The notes: a model not told the origin generated them from the letters alone. Positions 6,847-14,435 are shown, counted from the stretch's first letter. The stretch: 17,744 nt of DNA from Gaoshiqia sp050298035 (GCA_050298035.1 JBNKTK010000084.1:1-17744); one strand, 5' to 3'. Numbers and translations are program-made.

Positions 6847-8145
6847 CTAAATGTGCCCAAACAGATCAAATTCGGAAGCATCGGTTATATTTACCTCATA
6901 AAATCTGCCGATTTGTATTTTACCCGATTTTTCAATCAACACTTCTCCGTCAACTTCCGGCGAATCGAACTCGGTACGGCCAATAAAGTAATCTTCTTCC
7001 TCCCGGTCAACCAACACTTTCAGTGTTTTTCCGATGTGTTTCCGGCTAAGTTCAGCTGAAATCTCCTGTTGCATTGCCATCAACTCGGCAGCACGTTCAT
7101 CTTTCACCTCCTGCGGAATATCGTCCTGATACATTTTATAGGCATAGGTGTCATCTTCACTTGAATAGGCAAATACGCCCATTCGCTCAAACGGGTACTC
7201 ACGGATAAATGCTTTCAGCTCTTCAAAATCCTCTTCGGTTTCGCCCGGGTGACCAACAAGGAAGGTTGTGCGAAGGGCTATTCCCGGCACTTCTTCCCTG
7301 ATTTTGTTGATTAGGCTGATCGTTTCGTCTTTCGTGATTTTCCGCCGCATCATACCCAGCATGCGATCGCTGATGTGCTGAAGCGGAATATCGAGGTAGT
7401 TACAAACATTTTTACGTTCGCGCATCACCTTCAACACGTCGAGCGGAAATTTTGACGGGTAAGTGTAATGCAGGCGAATCCATTCCAAACCTTCAATGTC
7501 GGCAAGTTTATCAATCAGTTCAGCCAGTTTGCTTTCACCATACCGGTCAATCCCGTAATAGGACAAATCCTGCGCAATAATCAGCAGCTCCTTCACCCCA
7601 CCGGCAACAAGCTCGCGGGCCTCCTCAAGCAGACTTTCCATGCTGCGCGATTTGTGGTTCCCGGTAAACTGGGGAATCGCGCAAAATGAACAATGGCGGT
7701 TGCAGCCTTCACTGATTTTCAAGTAGGAGAAATGCGACGGAGTTGTTTTCACCCGGTGATACATTTTCTGCTCATAAAAATCAGCATTGAGGTCTTTGAT
7801 GATTTCCTTAAAATCGAACTTTCCGTAAAACTTGTCAACTTCAGGAATTTCGTCGGTCAGTTCTTGCTTGTAACGAGCTGACAAACATCCCATCACCAGC
7901 AATTTATCGAGTTTGCCAGTCTTGCGGGCATCAGCAAAGTTCAGTATTGTATTGATTGATTCTTCTTTGGCATCAGCAATAAAACCACAGGTATTCAGGA
8001 TCACAATATTGGCATCATCCTTCTCCGAATCATGAACCACTTTAAATCCGTTCAAGTCCAGCTGATTAAGCAACAGTTCCGAATCAACCAGGTTCTTCGA
8101 ACACCCTAAGGTCATGATATTGACTTTTCCTCTCTTCATTTTCAT
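6847..8145 (-). CDS. rimO: Ribosomal protein uS12 methylthiotransferase RimO
   Basis: Radical SAM enzyme that adds a methylthio group to the conserved aspartate of ribosomal protein S12. The 432 residues show the three family parts. The UPF0004 domain has cluster cysteines Cys15 (TLGCSKNLVDSE), Cys53 (LNTCGF) and Cys87 (VMGCLS). The radical SAM core has ISEGCNRHCSFCAIP with Cys148, Cys152 and Cys155. A C-terminal TRAM domain (about 366-432) ends FDLFGHI. TLGCSKNLVDSE separates RimO from the tRNA-modifying relative MiaB. The start is the ATG at 8145 or the one two codons later at 8139. The gene lies downstream of ftsY on the same strand, separated by 180 bases that hold a REP-like repeat. A weak promoter-like pair (TTTG, 17 bases, TTTGTTTG) lies upstream of the start, so it could also be transcribed on its own. 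Confidence 0.96.
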   Translation of the reverse strand: MKMKRGKVNIMTLGCSKNLVDSELLLNQLDLNGFKVVHDSEKDDANIVILNTCGFIADAKEESINTILNFADARKTGKLDKLLVMGCLSARYKQELTDEIPEVDKFYGKFDFKEIIKDLNADFYEQKMYHRVKTTPSHFSYLKISEGCNRHCSFCAIPQFTGNHKSRSMESLLEEARELVAGGVKELLIIAQDLSYYGIDRYGESKLAELIDKLADIEGLEWIRLHYTYPSKFPLDVLKVMRERKNVCNYLDIPLQHISDRMLGMMRRKITKDETISLINKIREEVPGIALRTTFLVGHPGETEEDFEELKAFIREYPFERMGVFAYSSEDDTYAYKMYQDDIPQEVKDERAAELMAMQQEISAELSRKHIGKTLKVLVDREEEDYFIGRTEFDSPEVDGEVLIEKSGKIQIGRFYEVNITDASEFDLFGHI

Positions 8146-8217
8146 TTATTTAGAATAACCGCACACTACAACAAACAAAGTGGTTGGTGGTTTTCACAAA
8201 ACCCGACATAAAACTAC

Positions 8218-8302
8218 GTCATCCAGAACTTCCTGTCTGTCGGCAGGCCGGGTTCCGGAACCTCTATCAAAAACAAATGCTGAAACAAGTTCAGCATGAG
8301 CT
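8218..8302. repeat. REP-like palindromic repeat between ftsY and rimO
   Basis: An 85-base block built of palindromes. It starts GTCATCCAGAACTT and ends AAGTTCAGCATGAG, so the ends are imperfect inverted repeats. Inside are CCTGTCTGTCGGCAGG (8232-8247, imperfect hairpin), the perfect palindrome GGTTCCGGAACC (8251-8262) and a 7-bp hairpin TGCTGAA-ACAAG-TTCAGCA (8278-8296). From memory, the GTCAT..GAACTTGTTTCAG..AT pattern and the CTGTCGGCAGG core resemble dispersed intergenic repeats in Bacteroidota genomes. There is one copy in this window and no T tract suggesting a terminator. Nothing else was recognised in the 8146-8325 gap apart from a weak promoter-like pair near rimO. Confidence 0.6.
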
Positions 8303-8325
8303 TCTTTATGGGTATGTTATGATTT

Positions 8326-9276
8326 CTATGAGAATAGTGAATCAACAAATTCGCGGCGGCGGAAAATTTGCAGGTCTTCCATTTTTTCACCGATCCCAAT
8401 ATATTTTACCGGGATTTTAAACTGGTCGCTGATGCCAATCACCACGCCACCTTTGGCGGTTCCGTCCAGTTTGGTAAGAGCCAGGGCTGTTACTTCAGTA
8501 GCCAGGGTAAACTGTTTGGCCTGCTCAAAAGCGTTTTGCCCGGTAGATCCATCTAATATTAGCAGTACTTCGTTGGGAGCATCAGGCACCACCTTTTGCA
8601 TTACCTTTTTGATCTTCGCCAACTCGTTCATCAAATTGATTTTGTTGTGCAAACGACCTGCGGTATCGATAATGACAACGTCAGCGCCACTGGCTTTTGC
8701 CGAGGTCAATGTGTCGTAAGCAACCGAAGCCGGATCCGATCCCATATTTTGCCGAATGATCGGAACATCAACACGGTCGGCCCAAATCTGAAGCTGATCG
8801 ATAGCAGCAGCACGAAAAGTATCAGCAGCACCAAGCACCACTTTTTTTCCGGACTGTTTAAAGTTCCAGGCCAGCTTCCCGATTGTTGTCGTTTTGCCGA
8901 CCCCATTTACTCCTACCACCATAATAACATATGGATCACTTCTTTCGGGAAGTTCAAAATCAGAAACATCTTCTGTATTGTTTTCTTCAAGCAGGGTCGC
9001 GATTTCCTCTTTCAGGATACCATTTAACTCATCAACCCCCAGATACTTGTCCCGGTCAACGCGCTCTTCAATCCGGCGGATGATTTTCAAGGTTGTTTCA
9101 ACACCAACATCCGATGTGATCAATACTTCCTCCAGGTTATCCAAAACTTCATCATCGACCCGTGATTTACCAACAACAGCACGACTTAGCTTTTTGAATA
9201 CACTTTCTTTTGTTTTTGAAAGACCTTGATCCAGGCTATCTTTTTTTGCTTTTGAAAATACTCCGAAAAGACCCAT
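8326..9276 (-). CDS. ftsY: Signal recognition particle receptor FtsY
   Basis: GTPase that docks SRP-bound ribosomes at the inner membrane for co-translational insertion of membrane proteins. The 316-residue protein begins MGLFGVFSKAKKD, the short form usual in Bacteroidota, without the long acidic A domain of enterobacteria. The N domain spans about 15-105. The G domain has the P-loop GVNGVGKTTT (122-131), the insertion-box motif DTFRAAA (152-158), DTAGR (204-208), the guanine-specificity segment TKLDGTAKGG (268-277) and the closing GIGE (294-297). The frame extends to a TTG at 9285, but the ATG at 9276 gives the conserved N-terminus. It leads a minus-strand group with rimO and the DUF3795 gene. 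The upstream gap to the regulator is 100 bases and shows no consensus promoter. Confidence 0.97.
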   Translation of the reverse strand: MGLFGVFSKAKKDSLDQGLSKTKESVFKKLSRAVVGKSRVDDEVLDNLEEVLITSDVGVETTLKIIRRIEERVDRDKYLGVDELNGILKEEIATLLEENNTEDVSDFELPERSDPYVIMVVGVNGVGKTTTIGKLAWNFKQSGKKVVLGAADTFRAAAIDQLQIWADRVDVPIIRQNMGSDPASVAYDTLTSAKASGADVVIIDTAGRLHNKINLMNELAKIKKVMQKVVPDAPNEVLLILDGSTGQNAFEQAKQFTLATEVTALALTKLDGTAKGGVVIGISDQFKIPVKYIGIGEKMEDLQIFRRREFVDSLFS

Positions 9277-9376
9277 AATCGTCAAAATTTGAGGTGCGCA
9301 AGATACAAAAATTAGCAGATAAAAAGGACTTAAAATCCAACATAATCAGATAAATCAGAAACGGCTTAATATTCCG

Positions 9377-10147
9377 TTAGCGATTCCGTAATTTCGTGAT
9401 CTCTTCCTTCATTTCATAAAGAAATTCCGAAATCCGGTCAACATCAATCCGCCCAGGTCTAGGCAGCTCAAAACTCAGTACCCCACGGGCCTTCCAGATT
9501 TCAAGGACGCTCTCTGCCGGCACAAAATAAGGTTCGTATTCAGGGTTATCCGATTTCAGCAGCAGCCGGTTGTTTTCTTTCAGGTAAACACGTTTATAAA
9601 CCAGGCCTTCGTCATTGGTAATAAGCACATAAGTTTGCCCGTCACGCAAATCACTTGAAGCTTCAACGTATTCACAAAACAAGTACGAGCCGGGATTCAC
9701 CGGAAGCATGCTATCCCCTTTGATCTGAAACACACGATAGGATTTTCCCGCTGAAAGCTCAGGTACTGGCATGGAGAAACAAGGAAGCTGCCCAACAAAT
9801 TCAGGGTCGGCAAAACCATTCAGGTAACCAGCCGAAGCTTTTGCCGGCACAATTGGTATCAGTTCATCGTTGTTCCGGTCAACAACAACAGGCAGTATCT
9901 TCAGCTTATTTTCGGAGGCGACAATCACACCAGAATCAGGGCGCTCCAAATCAGAATTGATCAGTTGATCCATCGACAAATTAAACGAGGCCGCCATTTG
10001 CTGCATGACCGATATTTTCGGGGTAGCCCTCCCCTCTTCATATGCACCAACCAATGACCGTTTGATTTGCAGAAAATCGGCCAAGCCCTGTTGGGTCAGG
10101 TTATTTTTCCGTCTTAGGTATTTGATATTGCCGGGAAGAAAACTCAT
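9377..10147 (-). CDS. LexA-like transcriptional repressor (XRE helix-turn-helix plus S24 peptidase)
   Basis: 256-residue regulator that probably binds DNA as a dimer and cleaves itself under stress. An XRE-type helix-turn-helix occupies about residues 6-63 (LTQQGLADFLQIKRSLVGAYEEGR). A linker leads to an S24/LexA-type domain with the cleavage pair Ala106-Gly107 (AKASAGYL), nucleophile Ser146 (IKGDSML) and general base Lys185 (GLVYKRVY). All residues needed for RecA-stimulated autocleavage are present. It differs from classical LexA, which has a winged-helix N-terminus, and is closer to CI/COG2932-type repressors. A short C-terminal helix (about 236-256) could be a coiled coil. The frame runs on to a GTG at 10177, but the ATG at 10147 gives a normal N-terminus directly before the first HTH helix. 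It is divergent from the radical SAM repair gene, and the shared region holds a palindrome pair, so it probably controls that operon and itself. Direct targets are inference. Confidence 0.88.
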   Translation of the reverse strand: MSFLPGNIKYLRRKNNLTQQGLADFLQIKRSLVGAYEEGRATPKISVMQQMAASFNLSMDQLINSDLERPDSGVIVASENKLKILPVVVDRNNDELIPIVPAKASAGYLNGFADPEFVGQLPCFSMPVPELSAGKSYRVFQIKGDSMLPVNPGSYLFCEYVEASSDLRDGQTYVLITNDEGLVYKRVYLKENNRLLLKSDNPEYEPYFVPAESVLEIWKARGVLSFELPRPGRIDVDRISEFLYEMKEEITKLRNR

Positions 10148-10211
10148 ACTTTTCAAATTAATTGATTTCCAAATCACTCATCCGATTGTTGAAAAACACC
10201 ACACGAAACTA

Positions 10212-10245
10212 ACTAATATTTTTAGCAAAAACTAATTTAATTAGT
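10212..10245. promoter_or_regulatory. Two tandem operator-like palindromes between the repressor and radical SAM genes
   Basis: The downstream site ACTAATTTAATTAGT (10231-10245) is a perfect 7-1-7 palindrome. The upstream site ACTAATATTTTTAGC (10212-10226) matches it at 11 of 15 positions. They start 19 bases apart, close to two helical turns, so two dimers could bind the same face. The perfect site fills the spacer of the plus-strand promoter. This is the natural position for an operator of the divergent LexA-like repressor. Confidence 0.55.
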
Positions 10246-10252
10246 AATTTTG
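10222..10252 (+). promoter_or_regulatory. Promoter of the radical SAM / TIGR03915 operon
   Basis: A perfect -7 box TAATTTTG (10245-10252) is preceded by exactly 19 bases and TTAG (10222-10225), which matches the -33 box TTTG at three of four bases. The start codon is 45 bases downstream. The palindrome 10231-10245 lies in the spacer and touches the first base of the -7 box. Confidence 0.65.
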
Positions 10253-10296
10253 AAATGACTTTTCTTTTCAATCACTCGTTGCAAAAATAGCAGACC

Positions 10297-11607
10297 ATGA
10301 AACAAACAATTCAGGACAAACTAAAAATATTAGCAGATGCGGCCAAATATGATGTTTCCTGTGCCTCCAGCGGGAATAACCGAAAAAACACAGATGGAGG
10401 AATCGGGAATGCCGTTGCATGCGGAATTTGTCACAGTTTTACTGATGACGGCCGGTGCGTGAGCCTGCTAAAAATCCTGATGACCAATCAGTGCATTTAT
10501 GATTGCGCCTATTGCATCAACCGGCGAAGCAACGATCGGCCACGAGCAACTTTCTCAGTTCAGGAGGTGGTTGATTTGACAATTAATTTCTATCGGCGAA
10601 ATTACATCGAGGGGTTGTTTCTCAGCTCGGGGGTCATCAAAAATCCCGACTTCACCATGGAGCGTTTGATGCTGGTCACCAAAAAACTTCGACTGGAAGA
10701 ACGTTATAACGGCTACATTCACCTAAAAGCCATTCCCGGGGCAAGCCAGGAACTGATCAGGCAGGCCGGGCTATTCGCCGACCGACTAAGTGTCAATATT
10801 GAAATTCCGACCGAACCGGAGCTGAGAAGGTTGGCACCTGAAAAAAACTTTGGCACTGTGCTCCAGCCCATGAACCAAATCAAAGAAGGCATTCAAGTTT
10901 ACAAGGAAGAACGACGCAAATTCCGCAAAACTCCCGTATTCACCCCGGCCGGGCAAAGCACCCAACTCATCGTTGGGGCAACGCCCGAAAGCGACCGCCA
11001 AATCCTTCAACTGGCTTCCGGATTTTATCATGAACAACAGTTGAAGCGGGTTTATTATTCCGGCTATCTTCCGGTAAATAAGTACGACAAGCGCCTTCCG
11101 GCATTGCAATCGCCGCCATTGGTGCGCGAAAACAGGCTTTCCCAAAGCGATTGGCTGATGCGTTTCTATCATTTCAGGGCAGACGAAATCCTGAGTCCGG
11201 AACAACCTTTTCTGGATCTGGAGATTGACCCGAAACTGGCTTATGCCTTACGCAACCTCCATCTTTTCCCTGTCGACATCAACAAAGCCGACTACGAGAT
11301 GATCCTTCGCGTGCCGGGAATTGGCGTTCAATCGGCAAAGATGATTGTTGACGCCCGTCGCTACCGACGTCTGACAAGTTATCACCTAAAAAAAATCGGA
11401 GTCGTGATGAAACGGGCACAGTATTTTATTTCCTGCAACGAATTGGCTCCCCACCTGGATTACTGGGAGCCGGCCCGTTTGCGAAATCACCTGATAACAG
11501 AAAGCCACACCAAACGGAAGAAGCCGGGTGACACGCAACTCAGTTTGTTTGCGAGCTATACACCGGCAATTACCGCTCCGTTAAAACAACTTCATTTTAA
11601 AAGCTGA
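10297..11607 (+). CDS. Putative DNA modification/repair radical SAM protein (TIGR03916 family)
   Basis: 436-residue radical SAM enzyme of the family annotated as putative DNA modification/repair protein; the reaction is unknown. The SAM-cluster motif is CIYDCAYC (Cys66, Cys70, Cys73), preceded by a second Cys-rich stretch (Cys22, Cys42, Cys45, Cys54) that might hold another metal site. The core barrel follows (SSGVIKNPDF and NIEIPTEPELRR regions). A helix-hairpin-helix around residues 330-358 (VPGIGVQSAKMI) is a non-specific DNA-binding element. The C-terminal tail contains QLSLF (414-418), identical to the bacterial sliding-clamp-binding consensus. The gene is divergent from the LexA-like repressor and followed after 5 bases by the TIGR03915 gene, so the two form an operon. 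The arrangement suggests a damage-induced repair role; the lesion and product are not known. Confidence 0.88.
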   Translation: MKQTIQDKLKILADAAKYDVSCASSGNNRKNTDGGIGNAVACGICHSFTDDGRCVSLLKILMTNQCIYDCAYCINRRSNDRPRATFSVQEVVDLTINFYRRNYIEGLFLSSGVIKNPDFTMERLMLVTKKLRLEERYNGYIHLKAIPGASQELIRQAGLFADRLSVNIEIPTEPELRRLAPEKNFGTVLQPMNQIKEGIQVYKEERRKFRKTPVFTPAGQSTQLIVGATPESDRQILQLASGFYHEQQLKRVYYSGYLPVNKYDKRLPALQSPPLVRENRLSQSDWLMRFYHFRADEILSPEQPFLDLEIDPKLAYALRNLHLFPVDINKADYEMILRVPGIGVQSAKMIVDARRYRRLTSYHLKKIGVVMKRAQYFISCNELAPHLDYWEPARLRNHLITESHTKRKKPGDTQLSLFASYTPAITAPLKQLHFKS

Positions 11608-11612
11608 TTACG

Positions 11613-12383
11613 ATGTCATTTATTCTATACGACGGTACGTTCGAAGGATTCCTATCTGTGGTTTTTGAGTGCTACGCACAAAAGCTTGTCCCAATAGATA
11701 TTTGCAGGGAATCAACCTTCCAGGAAAACCTGTTTATTGAAAAGATGACCATCTGCCGTGACGAACAAAAAGCTGCTCGGGTATGGAGTTCACTTCAACA
11801 GAAATTGCATCAGCGAAACAGAAACCTGCCCCTGCTGGTCTTTTTATCTGAAAGCCCCGGAATTGAAATGAAATTATACCGTTTCATTCGCCGGGTATTT
11901 GATTCGGAAAGACGCATTGAAACGGATTACGGTGACCAGGACGTGCTTGAGCTGAAGAAAATTGAACGCCAGGTGTTGCGCGAAACCATGCGAATACTCC
12001 AATTCGTGCGGTTTCAGCAAACCAAAGATGACCTGTATTTCTCTGCTATTGAGCCACAATACGACGTACTCCCCTTCACCGTTCAGCATTTCAAAAATCG
12101 TTTTGCCGATCAGTTGTGGTTGATTTATGATCTCAAACGTGACTACGGAATTTTTTACGACCTAAAAGAAACCCGCGAAGTCGTACTTTCAGAAAAGACA
12201 TTTTCGGAAACAAACGGGCAAGTATCTGCCAACCTGCTGGAAGAAAGGGAAGAAACCTACCAAACATTATGGAAAGCCTATTTTGACAACATCAACATCC
12301 CGGAACGGAAAAATGCAAAACTACAACTGCAACACATGCCTCGGCGATACTGGAAGTTTCTGCCTGAAAAGAGGCTGTCTTAA
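11613..12383 (+). CDS. TIGR03915/DUF4130 family putative DNA repair protein
   Basis: 256-residue partner of the preceding radical SAM protein. The start MSFILYDGTFEGFLSVVFECY is the family hallmark, and the C-terminal half (Y..LP..V.HF..RF, then W.IYD..R.YGIFYDL) matches the conserved part of DUF4130. In other bacteria this family accompanies the TIGR03916 radical SAM protein, and relatives are fused to or neighbour a uracil-DNA glycosylase-like domain; no such domain is present here. No catalytic motif or membrane segment is visible, so its biochemical role is unknown. The ATG lies 5 bases after the upstream stop, which implies co-transcription and perhaps translational coupling. The 3' end converges with the oxidoreductase gene, with 76 bases between the stop codons that include a repeat-like stretch and no terminator. 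Confidence 0.85.
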   Translation: MSFILYDGTFEGFLSVVFECYAQKLVPIDICRESTFQENLFIEKMTICRDEQKAARVWSSLQQKLHQRNRNLPLLVFLSESPGIEMKLYRFIRRVFDSERRIETDYGDQDVLELKKIERQVLRETMRILQFVRFQQTKDDLYFSAIEPQYDVLPFTVQHFKNRFADQLWLIYDLKRDYGIFYDLKETREVVLSEKTFSETNGQVSANLLEEREETYQTLWKAYFDNINIPERKNAKLQLQHMPRRYWKFLPEKRLS

Positions 12384-12400
12384 GCATTGGCCATCAATCA

Positions 12401-12455
12401 AAGTGCTCTCGCATTCACTCCGCCCCTCTGCGTTGAAAAGAGTCTTTGCATTTAG
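12401..12455. repeat. Degenerate 'AACGCAGAGGCGC' type intergenic repeat
   Basis: On the minus strand this stretch reads TGCAAAGACTC, then AACGCAGAGGGGCGGAGTG, then AATGCGAGAGCACTTTG: short units of CGCAGAG/GCGGAG type. It resembles, from memory, low-complexity AACGCAGAGGCGCAGAG repeats scattered between genes in many bacterial genomes. It fills most of the gap between two convergent genes. The call is by eye and the copy is degraded. Confidence 0.35.
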
Positions 12456-12459
12456 CAAA

Positions 12460-13506
12460 CTACAAAAAGATTGTCCGCTTTTCCCTGTTGCTTTTCAGGC
12501 ACGCCTCCAAAACAATAAGGCCATTACGACTTTCTTCCGGCTTAACCAACAGTTCGGCCCCATTCACCAAAACATCACACACATTTTGGTAGAAGATGTT
12601 GTAATTACCCGGAATGGTTTCCACTTTTCCAACTCGATGGACACCTCCCGTTTCGGTGTTTATTTTGCCCCAGTCCGTTTCGGGTTCTTCGCCCCAATTG
12701 GCTTCATTAGGTAAACGGCCAGCCTTCAGAGCTTCTTCCTGTGGATCGATCCCCCACTTGTGAAACGAGCCCAGCGTACCGTGAATACTGTAGCGTGGCC
12801 CCGGCTCCCGAACCAGATAGGAACATTTCAAGATAGCAGCAAAACCATTGTACTGCATCCGGATATCGTAATAATCAGTCACAACTCCTTTGTCGCGGAC
12901 AACATCGAGGTGTGCCGTAACCGAGAGCGGCATCCCAAATAAAACCAGCGCCTGATCGACCATATGTGCCCCCAGGTTATACAACACCCCTGCCCGTTCG
13001 TTGCCGGTTTCTTTCCATGTCCTGGGCTGAATAAAGTTACGATAGCGGTCGAAATGCGACTCAAATTCAACCAGCCGCCCTAACTGTTTCTCATCAATCA
13101 GTCTTTTCACGGTCAGAAAATCACCATCCCAGCGCCGGTTTTGGTAGACTGTCAGCATTAAATCTTTTGACCTGGCCAGATCAATCAGCTCATTTGCTTC
13201 CTCTACTGTTTGTGCAAAAGGCTTTTCAACCACCACATTTTTACCGGCTTCCAGTGCCTGCTTTGCCATCGTAAAATGTAATTCATCAGGCGTATTTATA
13301 ACCACTAGGTCAATATCCGTATCATTCAAAATTTCCTCATATGAACGCACAATAGTCGCTTCCGGGTAATTTTCGGCTGAAAGGTTCTTTGTTCGTTCAA
13401 GTACCTTACTGATCTTAAAATTCGGATTCACTTTCAAAGACGGGCCGTGAAAAACCTGACCGGACATCCCGAATGAAGCCAGGGCTGTATGAATAACTTT
13501 TGTCAT
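12460..13506 (-). CDS. Gfo/Idh/MocA family oxidoreductase, YdgJ-like
   Basis: 348-residue NAD(P)-dependent dehydrogenase of the Gfo/Idh/MocA family, whose members act on sugars, inositols and related polyols in the cytoplasm. The N-terminal Rossmann fold starts VIHTALASFGMSGQVFHGP, with the glycine-rich turn at about residues 13-21. The substrate-site motif EKP (94-96, in VVVEKPFAQT) carries the conserved Lys95. NRRWDGDF (123-130) and ESHFDRYR are typical of the E. coli YdgJ / Bacillus YvaA (IolW) branch, as is WGIDPQEE in the C-terminal domain. The usual Asp of the DxGxH motif is Asn177 here (YNLGAHMVDQ). The substrate cannot be told from sequence. It is a single gene on the minus strand with no sugar-related neighbours, convergent with the repair operon. 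Confidence 0.9.
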   Translation of the reverse strand: MTKVIHTALASFGMSGQVFHGPSLKVNPNFKISKVLERTKNLSAENYPEATIVRSYEEILNDTDIDLVVINTPDELHFTMAKQALEAGKNVVVEKPFAQTVEEANELIDLARSKDLMLTVYQNRRWDGDFLTVKRLIDEKQLGRLVEFESHFDRYRNFIQPRTWKETGNERAGVLYNLGAHMVDQALVLFGMPLSVTAHLDVVRDKGVVTDYYDIRMQYNGFAAILKCSYLVREPGPRYSIHGTLGSFHKWGIDPQEEALKAGRLPNEANWGEEPETDWGKINTETGGVHRVGKVETIPGNYNIFYQNVCDVLVNGAELLVKPEESRNGLIVLEACLKSNREKRTIFL

Positions 13507-13605
13507 CTCTGCTAATTTTCATGCTAAGTTAAAAACTTCAACATGTTTTGTAATATGGTTTAAAAACATTAACGAAATCGGGTATTGTAGAACATTTTAG
13601 TAGGT

Positions 13606-13632
13606 TTTGAAGGGCATCGAATCGTAGATTTG
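13606..13632 (+). promoter_or_regulatory. Possible promoter of the cytidylate-kinase-like gene
   Basis: A perfect Bacteroidota -7 box TAGATTTG (13625-13632) lies 31 bases before the start codon. The nearest TTTG (13606-13609) is only 15 bases upstream of it rather than 19, so the -33 element is uncertain. Confidence 0.4.
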
Positions 13633-13663
13633 TTTATATGCACACATAAAAACACAAAGCGCT

Positions 13664-14383
13664 ATGAAAAACATCCTGAGCAAATACATCGAAGAAGGCC
13701 TGGACAAACCGATGCCAAACAAATATCCTGGCCCGGTCATTATGATTTCGCGGGAATGCGGGTGTTCGGCCAAACGAATTGCAACCAAACTTTCAAAAAT
13801 CCTGACTGGTTACAGTTTTCTTTCGGAAACAAAAACTGATGTTGAGTGGAAGTGGGTAAGCAAAGAGATCATCGAAGCGGCAGCCATTGAACTGGAAATG
13901 GCACCTGACAAAGTAAAAAACGTCTTTTTATCAGAAGCCAAACAAAGCATACAGGAAGTGACTACGGCATTCTCAACCGAAAAAGTTTATGACGCCGAAG
14001 ACCAACAGGTTATTGACACAGTCAGAAAGGTAATCCTGCGCCTGGCCGAAGAGGGCAATTATATTATTGTAGGCCGTGCTGCCGGGGTTATTGCACGGGA
14101 TGTGTCGCGCAAACTCAGCATCAAGCTGCAAGCCCCACTGGAATGGCGAATCAACCGGATCATGCAGATTAGCAATATGTCTCACGCCGATGCACAGCAA
14201 TATGTACTGGAAATCGACAGGGAACGCGAATTATTCATTGAACATGTTGCTGGCCGCAAACTAAACAACAACGACTTCGACATCATTTTCAACTACTCCA
14301 CCATGCAGGACGACCACATTGTGGATGCCATCATAAATGTGATTAAAAACAAACGTTTTTTTATTGAAGACGAAGAAGATTAA
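13664..14383 (+). CDS. Cytidylate-kinase-like family protein (PF13189-type)
   Basis: 239-residue cytoplasmic protein of the cytidylate-kinase-like family. The family signature at the start of the nucleotide-binding fold, usually ISRxxGSGGREIA, reads ISRECGCSAKRIA here (residues 28-40). It keeps the ISRE lead and the helix but lacks the tandem glycines, while a lysine (Lys37) follows. Further landmarks are WVSKEIIEAAA (about 64-74), YIIVGRAAGVIARD, and a lid-like Arg-rich part (EWRINRIM and DRERELF). This suggests a nucleotide-phosphate kinase fold whose substrate is unknown; true CMP kinase (cmk) is a different, better conserved protein. It is expressed alone from its own promoter region and ends at a strong bidirectional terminator shared with the ribosomal operon. 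Confidence 0.8.
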   Translation: MKNILSKYIEEGLDKPMPNKYPGPVIMISRECGCSAKRIATKLSKILTGYSFLSETKTDVEWKWVSKEIIEAAAIELEMAPDKVKNVFLSEAKQSIQEVTTAFSTEKVYDAEDQQVIDTVRKVILRLAEEGNYIIVGRAAGVIARDVSRKLSIKLQAPLEWRINRIMQISNMSHADAQQYVLEIDRERELFIEHVAGRKLNNNDFDIIFNYSTMQDDHIVDAIINVIKNKRFFIEDEED

Positions 14384-14402
14384 ACGAACCTGTATATAAA
14401 TG

Positions 14403-14435
14403 AAAAGCCGTCAGTGTGTGAAGCTGACGGCTTTT
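14403..14435. terminator. Bidirectional intrinsic terminator
   Basis: AAAAGCCGTCAG (14403-14414) and CTGACGGCTTTT (14424-14435) form a perfect 12-bp stem with a 9-base loop. The A-rich and T-rich flanks give a U tract in both directions. It begins 20 bases after the cytidylate-kinase-like stop and lies about 49 bases beyond the rplI stop on the other strand, so it can end both convergent units. Confidence 0.92.

Noticed and set aside
9277..9285. TTG start three codons before the FtsY ATG
   Set aside because: The ATG at 9276 gives the conserved MGLFG start.
10148..10177. GTG-started extension of the LexA-like repressor
   Set aside because: The ATG at 10147 gives a normal HTH N-terminus, and the extra ten residues add nothing recognisable.
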